This document shows, in pieces, positions 59,156 to 64,000 of a DNA stretch of 64,000 nt; the stretch's first letter is position 1; each line of letters opens with the position of its first letter. Made by a program: the position numbers and the translations under genes. The DNA comes from Actinomycetes bacterium. GTDB taxonomy: Bacteria; Actinomycetota; Acidimicrobiia; Acidimicrobiales; Palsa-688. Where the stretch lies: NCBI GenBank assembly GCA_021828475.1, contig JAJZIY010000006.1, positions 50,549 to 114,548 on the forward strand. The letters run 5' to 3'. The notes under the pieces are model-generated. The model did not search any database, was not told the DNA's origin, and saw only the letters and a program-made list of their open reading frames with translations.

Positions 59156-60280
59156 CTAGGGCGTCGGTTGGTACTTCGGTGCCAGGGTGAGGAGCTCGCA
59201 GCCGTCCTCGGTCACCACGACCGTGTCCTCCGTACGGGCGCCACCGAGCCCAGGGATGTACACGCCCGGCTCGACGGTCACCACCTGACCAGGCGAGAGT
59301 ATATCCTCCGACGACGCTCCCAGCGAGGGGGCCTCGTGCACTTCGAGGCCCACCCCGTGGCCCGTGCCGTGGACGAAGCGTTCCGCCCATCCGGCTGCAC
59401 CCACCACCTCCCTGCAGGCGCGGTCGACCTCGGCTGCCGGCACACCGGCCCGGACGGCGCTCAGGCCGGCGTCCTGGCTGGCCTGCACCACCGAGACCAT
59501 GCGCCTCAGCTCCCCGGTCAGCGCAACACCCGCGCCACCCGGGCCCTCTCCCGCCCTCACGGTCCGGGTCATGTCGGAGCAGTAGCCCTCGACGCGGGCG
59601 CCGAAGTCGAGCACCACCAGGTCACCGGGCGCAACCGTGTGCCGGCCCGGACGGTGGTGGGGCTCGGCCGCTGCAGCGCCCGCTGCCACGATCGTCTCGA
59701 AGGCGGGCGCCTCCGCCCCGAGGCGACGCATCTCCCCGTCGAGTGCCGCTGCCACCTCCGCCTCGGTGGGGTGCTCTCGCAGCATGGCCAGGCAACCCTC
59801 CAGGGCGGCGTCCGCCACCGCCGCCGCCGCCCTGATGCGGGTCACCTCCGCCGGCTCCTTGCGCTCGCGCAACCGCTCGACCACACCGGTCGTGGGGACG
59901 AGGGTGCACCGGGGGCCCCAGGCGTCGCCGTAGGAACGCCTGCGGGCCCAGCTGACGTGCTCGGCCTCCAGGCCGACGCGGCCGGCGCCCCCGGACGTGG
60001 CCGCCACCACCAGTTCGGCCAGCACGCCCGCCTGTGCCGGCCCCGGCACGGCCTCCACCCTCACCGGCGAGCCCGAGCGCTCCACCTCCGCCGGCGCCTG
60101 TGTGGCGTAGCGGCCGTCCGTGAGCAGTACGGCGCCGTCCTCCGACAGCACGAGCAGGCCGGCCGACCCGCTGAAACCGGTCAGGTAACGTACGTTGACC
60201 AGGCAGGTCACCACGAGGGCAGCGCAGCCGAGCCGGCTCGTCGCCTCCCGGGCCTTGTCCATGCGGGAGGCGAACGCCAT
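59156..60280 (-). CDS. Xaa-Pro aminopeptidase (M24)
   Basis: [51 protein letters not shown] extends to 60355 but start is likely MAFASRM at 60280. Confidence 0.92.
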   Translation of the reverse strand: MAFASRMDKAREATSRLGCAALVVTCLVNVRYLTGFSGSAGLLVLSEDGAVLLTDGRYATQAPAEVERSGSPVRVEAVPGPAQAGVLAELVVAATSGGAGRVGLEAEHVSWARRRSYGDAWGPRCTLVPTTGVVERLRERKEPAEVTRIRAAAAVADAALEGCLAMLREHPTEAEVAAALDGEMRRLGAEAPAFETIVAAGAAAAEPHHRPGRHTVAPGDLVVLDFGARVEGYCSDMTRTVRAGEGPGGAGVALTGELRRMVSVVQASQDAGLSAVRAGVPAAEVDRACREVVGAAGWAERFVHGTGHGVGLEVHEAPSLGASSEDILSPGQVVTVEPGVYIPGLGGARTEDTVVVTEDGCELLTLAPKYQPTP

Positions 60281-60357
60281 TGGCGGGAAGCTGCCGGTGG
60301 GGGCGGCGGCAACAGGATGGGCGGGCACGGCGCTCATCGTGGCACGCTTGAGCACTC

Positions 60358-61230
60358 ATGAGCGATCCCCAGCACAGCGCGGGCGCACGCGCCCGGCTCC
60401 TGCTGTCCGCCCCCGACCGGCCCGGACTGGTGGCGGCAGTGGCCGAGTTCGTCTACCGCCACGGGGGTGACGTCACCCAGGCCGACCAGCACAACGACGA
60501 AGAAGAGGGCATGTTCTTCCAGCGCGTCGAGTTCCGCCTGGAGGGTTTCCGGCTGTCACGCGCCCAGCTGGCAGATGCCTTCGCAGAGCTGGCGGGGCCG
60601 ATGCGCATGACGTGGTCACTGCGTTACTCGGACGAGGACAGGCGCGTGGCCGTCCTCGTTTCGCGCCAGGCCCACTGCCTGGTCGACCTGCTGGGGCGCT
60701 GGCACTCCCACGAGCTGCCGGGCAGGGCGGTGCTGGTCGCCTCCAACCACCCCGACCACGAGGCACTGGTCGGGCACTTCGGCCTTCCGTACCACCATCT
60801 CCCTGTCAGTGCCGCCGACCGCCCCGAGCAGGAGTCCGCCCTACTGTCCGTGCTGGAACAGGCCGGGGTGGAGCTGGTCGTCATGGCGCGCTACATGCAG
60901 ATCCTCTCCGGGCGTGTCATCGACCGGTACCCGAGCCGCATAATAAACATCCACCACTCGTTCCTGCCCGCCTTCCAGGGTGGCCAGCCCTACCGCCAGG
61001 CCTTCTCCAGGGGCGTCAAGCTCATCGGTGCCACCGCCCACTACGCCACGGCCGACCTGGACGAGGGGCCGATCATCGACCAGGACACGGCGCGCGTGAC
61101 CCACCGGGACGGGGTCGCCGACCTGGCCAGGACCGGCCGGGACCTGGAGACAGTCGTGCTCGCCCGGGCGGTCCGGCTCCACCTGACCGACCGGGTGCTC
61201 GTCCACGGCCACAAGACGATCGTGTTCTGA
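60358..61230 (+). CDS. purU: Formyltetrahydrofolate deformylase
   Basis: ACT-like N-term plus VMARYMQILSGRVIDRYPSRIINIHHSFLPAFQG. Confidence 0.95.
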   Translation: MSDPQHSAGARARLLLSAPDRPGLVAAVAEFVYRHGGDVTQADQHNDEEEGMFFQRVEFRLEGFRLSRAQLADAFAELAGPMRMTWSLRYSDEDRRVAVLVSRQAHCLVDLLGRWHSHELPGRAVLVASNHPDHEALVGHFGLPYHHLPVSAADRPEQESALLSVLEQAGVELVVMARYMQILSGRVIDRYPSRIINIHHSFLPAFQGGQPYRQAFSRGVKLIGATAHYATADLDEGPIIDQDTARVTHRDGVADLARTGRDLETVVLARAVRLHLTDRVLVHGHKTIVF

Positions 61231-61323
61231 CAGCCGGCGCCGTCTGCGCACCGCTCGACGCCGACCCACCCACCGCCGGGCCCCCAGCGGCCCGAGCGGG
61301 GCGGGCGTCGGCGCGGGGGCGTC

Positions 61324-62328
61324 TCACCGCTTCCAGCGCGCCGCCCTGTAGGTGTCGAGCACGAGGCTGAGGGCGCGGTAGCCGTCCTCCCCGCTGACAG
61401 GCGGCGCGCTGCCGTCCTGGAGGCTGGTGACGATGTCGGCCAACTGGGCCCGGTGGCCGTCCGGCATGCCGAGCCTCCCCAGGTCGGCCGGGGTGGGGAC
61501 GTCTGCCCCCTGTAGCTGCACGTCGACCAGGGCGCCGTCCACCAGGCGCAGGCTGCCGCCGGTGCCGTGGACGTTGAGCTCCGCCGGGAAACCCGGGTAG
61601 CACAGGGTGCTGGCCACCAGGGCGCCGGCGGCGCCGGAGGGGAAGCGCAGCAACGCCAGTGCCAGGTCCTCGGCCTCCATCTCGTGGTCCAGCCGGGCGC
61701 AGTGCGCCGCCAGTACCGAGGGCTGGCCGAAGAGCCAGCACAGCAGGTCGGCGTAGTGGACACCCTGGTTCATGAACGCGCCGCCGCCGTCCATGGCCCA
61801 GGTGCCCCGCCAGGCGGCGCTGTCGTAGTAGGCCTGAGAGCGGTACCACGGGACGCGGGCCTCGACGAAAACGACGTCGCCGAGGCGGCCGGCGCGCAGC
61901 AGCGCCCGGGCGTGCAGAACGCCGGGGTTGTAGCGCTGCTGGGATACGACGTTGAGCGCCACAGCGTTGCGCGCTGCCGCCTCGATGAGGTGCCTGGCCG
62001 CCGCCTGGTCGACCTCGATCGGCTTCTCGACGACCAAGTGCTTGCCGGCCTCGGCCGCCACGACGGCCACCTGAGCGTGGAGGCCGCTCGGCACGCAGAC
62101 GCACACGGCGTCGACGTCGGGCCGGCTCACGAGCTCCTCCAGCGAGGCGGACTGCGCTGTCCTGTGGCGCCGGCAGAAGGCGGCTGCCCTGTCCTGGTCG
62201 GCATCGTGGACGGCCACCAGCTCGGCGGAAGCCAGCCCGGCCAGGGCGGCCGCATAGGTGTCGGAGATGACGCCGCAACCGGCAAGGCCGAAGCGGACGC
62301 GGCGGTCCCCCAGGGCCGGGACCGTCAT
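61324..62328 (-). CDS. Gfo/Idh/MocA-family oxidoreductase
   Basis: VRFGLAGCGVISDTYAAAL, KHLVVEKPIEVD. Confidence 0.9.
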   Translation of the reverse strand: MTVPALGDRRVRFGLAGCGVISDTYAAALAGLASAELVAVHDADQDRAAAFCRRHRTAQSASLEELVSRPDVDAVCVCVPSGLHAQVAVVAAEAGKHLVVEKPIEVDQAAARHLIEAAARNAVALNVVSQQRYNPGVLHARALLRAGRLGDVVFVEARVPWYRSQAYYDSAAWRGTWAMDGGGAFMNQGVHYADLLCWLFGQPSVLAAHCARLDHEMEAEDLALALLRFPSGAAGALVASTLCYPGFPAELNVHGTGGSLRLVDGALVDVQLQGADVPTPADLGRLGMPDGHRAQLADIVTSLQDGSAPPVSGEDGYRALSLVLDTYRAARWKR

Positions 62329-63128
62329 CGCCCGGCCACCCAGGCACGCAGCAGCTCGGCCTGCGGGCGCAGGGCCACGTCCGGAGGAGCAAGCTCAGGG
62401 TGCCACTTCTTCTCGAACTCGAGCGACAACCAGCCTTGGTAGCCCCGGGCCGAGAGCAGGCCGACCATCTCGCGCACCGGCACCTCCCCTTCCCCGAGGG
62501 GCACGAGCTGCCAGCTGTCCTCGCCGGGCAGGCGGCGGGCATCCTTGGCGTGCACGTGCCACACGTGCGGGCCGAGCACGTCCAGGACCTCCGATGGCGG
62601 CTCGCCCATGCGATGGGGGTGGTGGGAGTCGTACACCGCACCCACCGCTCCGCCTGCCATCTGCATCACACGGGCCACGAGGTGAGCGCTGGAGAAGTCG
62701 TCGTGGGTCTCGAGGGCGATGGCCACGCCATGGCGGGAGGCAACGGGCGCTGCCTGCACGAGGACGGCCCCCGCCTCCTCCAGGGCCGCCTCACGCTCCA
62801 GGTGGGCCGCAGGCAGGGGCCCGCCGAACACCCGCATGAGAGGCGCCCCCCACTGCGCTGCGATCTCCGCCATGGCTGCCACACCCTCCAGGAAAGGACG
62901 CCTCCCCTCGCTGAGGCGAAGAGAGGTGTCCAGGGCTGCGACGGCCACCCCGCTCGAGCGCAGGGCCGCCTCCGCCCTCCTGCGGGCCGGGGCGCTGATT
63001 GCGGGGGTGACCACCTCTCCGTCGAACAGGCGGATCTCCAGGCCGTCGAAGCCGTACGCCGCCACGGCCTCCACGGTGCGCTCGAAGCTCCAGTCCGGGC
63101 AGGCAAGGTTGCTGTAGCAGAGCCTCAT
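62325..63128 (-). CDS. Sugar phosphate isomerase/epimerase (AP-endonuclease-2-like TIM barrel)
   Basis: YGFDGLEIRLFDGEV, VAIALETHDDFSS, VYDSHHPHRMGE; overlaps Gfo/Idh gene. Confidence 0.87.
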   Translation of the reverse strand: MRLCYSNLACPDWSFERTVEAVAAYGFDGLEIRLFDGEVVTPAISAPARRRAEAALRSSGVAVAALDTSLRLSEGRRPFLEGVAAMAEIAAQWGAPLMRVFGGPLPAAHLEREAALEEAGAVLVQAAPVASRHGVAIALETHDDFSSAHLVARVMQMAGGAVGAVYDSHHPHRMGEPPSEVLDVLGPHVWHVHAKDARRLPGEDSWQLVPLGEGEVPVREMVGLLSARGYQGWLSLEFEKKWHPELAPPDVALRPQAELLRAWVAGR

Positions 63129-63246
63129 ACCGGCCGAACCTTAGCCCTGCAGCCACACAGCGGGGGGCGCGCCCGGCCAGCACCGCCGTGCGCAGCACGC
63201 ATTTCTCCGCCCGGTCTTCGGCCGGCCCGTGCGGGGCCGTCCCGGC

Positions 63247-63720
63247 TCAGGCGTGCCGCGCCCGCAGGAGCGAGGCCACGGCCTCGATGGCCAGCCGGTA
63301 GCCCTCGCCTCCGAAGCCGGCGATCACCCCGGTCGCAACCGGCGTCACGACGGAGAGGTGACGCCATGGTTCGCGCCGGCCCGGGTGGGACAGGTGCAGC
63401 TCGACGACCGGCCCTTCGAAGGCGGCCAGTGCGTCGTGCAGCGCCCAGGAGTAGTGGGTGAGAGCCCCGGCGTTGACCACGATGGCGGCGGCCCTCCGGC
63501 GCGCTCCGTGCACGGCCTCCACGAGGGCGCCCTCGTACTCTGACTGCACGTGCTCCAGCGACAGCCCGTGCTCGGCCGCCGCCCGCGTGGCCGTGGCCAC
63601 GTGGTCGTCGAGGCTCTGGTACCCGTAGACCTCGGGCTGGCGCTCCCCGAGCAGGGACAGGTTGGGCCCGGACAGGAGCAGGACGGTACCCGCGAGCGGC
63701 TCGGCGTCGTTGCGCAACAC
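63247..63720 (-). CDS. aroQ: Type II 3-dehydroquinate dehydratase
   Basis: LLLSGPNLSLLGERQPEVYG, VVNAGALTHYSWALHDAL, ELHLSHPGRREPWRH; start uncertain. Confidence 0.92.
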   Translation of the reverse strand: MLRNDAEPLAGTVLLLSGPNLSLLGERQPEVYGYQSLDDHVATATRAAAEHGLSLEHVQSEYEGALVEAVHGARRRAAAIVVNAGALTHYSWALHDALAAFEGPVVELHLSHPGRREPWRHLSVVTPVATGVIAGFGGEGYRLAIEAVASLLRARHA

Positions 63721-63931
63721 CGAGGCCTCACCCGGGCCGGTGGGGACGACGCTGAGCCCTGGCCTGCCTGGTGAGTGCTCCTGTCCCACGTCGTCCTCCT
63801 CTGGCCTGCGCATCGCGCGGCCGATCATGCTACTGCGGCTCCGGGAACGCCCTGCCCCAGGCCGCGCCGGTGCCCCGTCAGCAGGCTGCGCGCTTTTCCT
63901 CATCGCGCAACGCGGCGTGCCGGAAATCAGG

Positions 63932-63972
63932 GAAGGCGAATGACCTGCGGCTTCGTTCTCAAGTTCGCCTTC
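63932..63972. repeat. Inverted repeat GAAGGCGAA ... TTCGCCTTC (9-bp perfect arms, 23-nt spacer)
   Basis: Direct reading at right edge. Confidence 0.7.
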
Positions 63973-64000
63973 TTCCGGGCCGACTCTAAGCACGGAGAAC

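Noticed and set aside
59156-60355. Full-length ORF start of the Xaa-Pro peptidase at 60355
   Set aside because: Would leave no promoter space from divergent purU (60358) and adds a non-conserved-looking N-terminus; start at 60280 or 60262 is more plausible.
61231-61323. GC-rich inverted segments between convergent purU and Gfo/Idh genes
   Set aside because: GACGCC/GGCGTC arms are present but short, and GC richness alone makes such pairs common; not enough to call a terminator.
1-64000. tRNA, rRNA, CRISPR, insertion sequences, prophage
   Set aside because: Scanned the intergenic gaps for T-loop-like motifs, regularly spaced repeats and transposase/integrase translations; found none. The holin-like ORF at 25482-25919 is an actinobacterial membrane family, not evidence of a phage.

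Overview
High-GC bacterial chromosome segment that looks actinobacterial and densely packed with core genes. I saw no rRNA, tRNA, CRISPR array, prophage or transposase. Main blocks: (1) 0.5-18.6 kb: tandem ThyX-like protein, zinc ADH, HelY-like helicase, Tat genes, signal peptidase, PafC/PafB, PafA, PrcA/PrcB, Pup, Dop and ARC/Mpa, i.e. a complete Pup-proteasome locus. (2) 18.7-26.9 kb: ferredoxin, a decarboxylase/homospermidine-synthase pair, and a chain in which a TtuB-like sulfur carrier, TtuA, TrmI and a MarP-like protease are joined by 4-nt stop/start overlaps; then a desaturase. (3) 27.6-34 kb: pentose-phosphate operon tkt-tal-zwf-opcA-pgl. (4) 34-43 kb: LOG protein, MarR/YceI, M20 peptidase, Cys-rich protein and a heterodimeric ABC exporter with one degenerate ATP site. 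(5) 43-59 kb, minus strand: efp-nusB-pyrR-pyrB-pyrC-carA-carB-pyrD-pyrF-mihF-gmk-rpoZ-coaBC-metK-priA, with a near-consensus PyrR RNA-binding box between nusB and pyrR. (6) 59-64 kb: Xaa-Pro peptidase, purU, a Gfo/Idh + TIM-barrel pair and aroQ. Best leads: the TtuB/TtuA/TrmI operon, whose sulfur carrier has its GG buried by an 11-residue tail; the PyrR box; the split-motif ThyX-like protein; a palindrome between arc and ferredoxin; recurrent leaderless-type promoters; and a class-1B-like PyrD with no neighbouring pyrK. All assignments come from reading the supplied translations and sequence; no database search was run.
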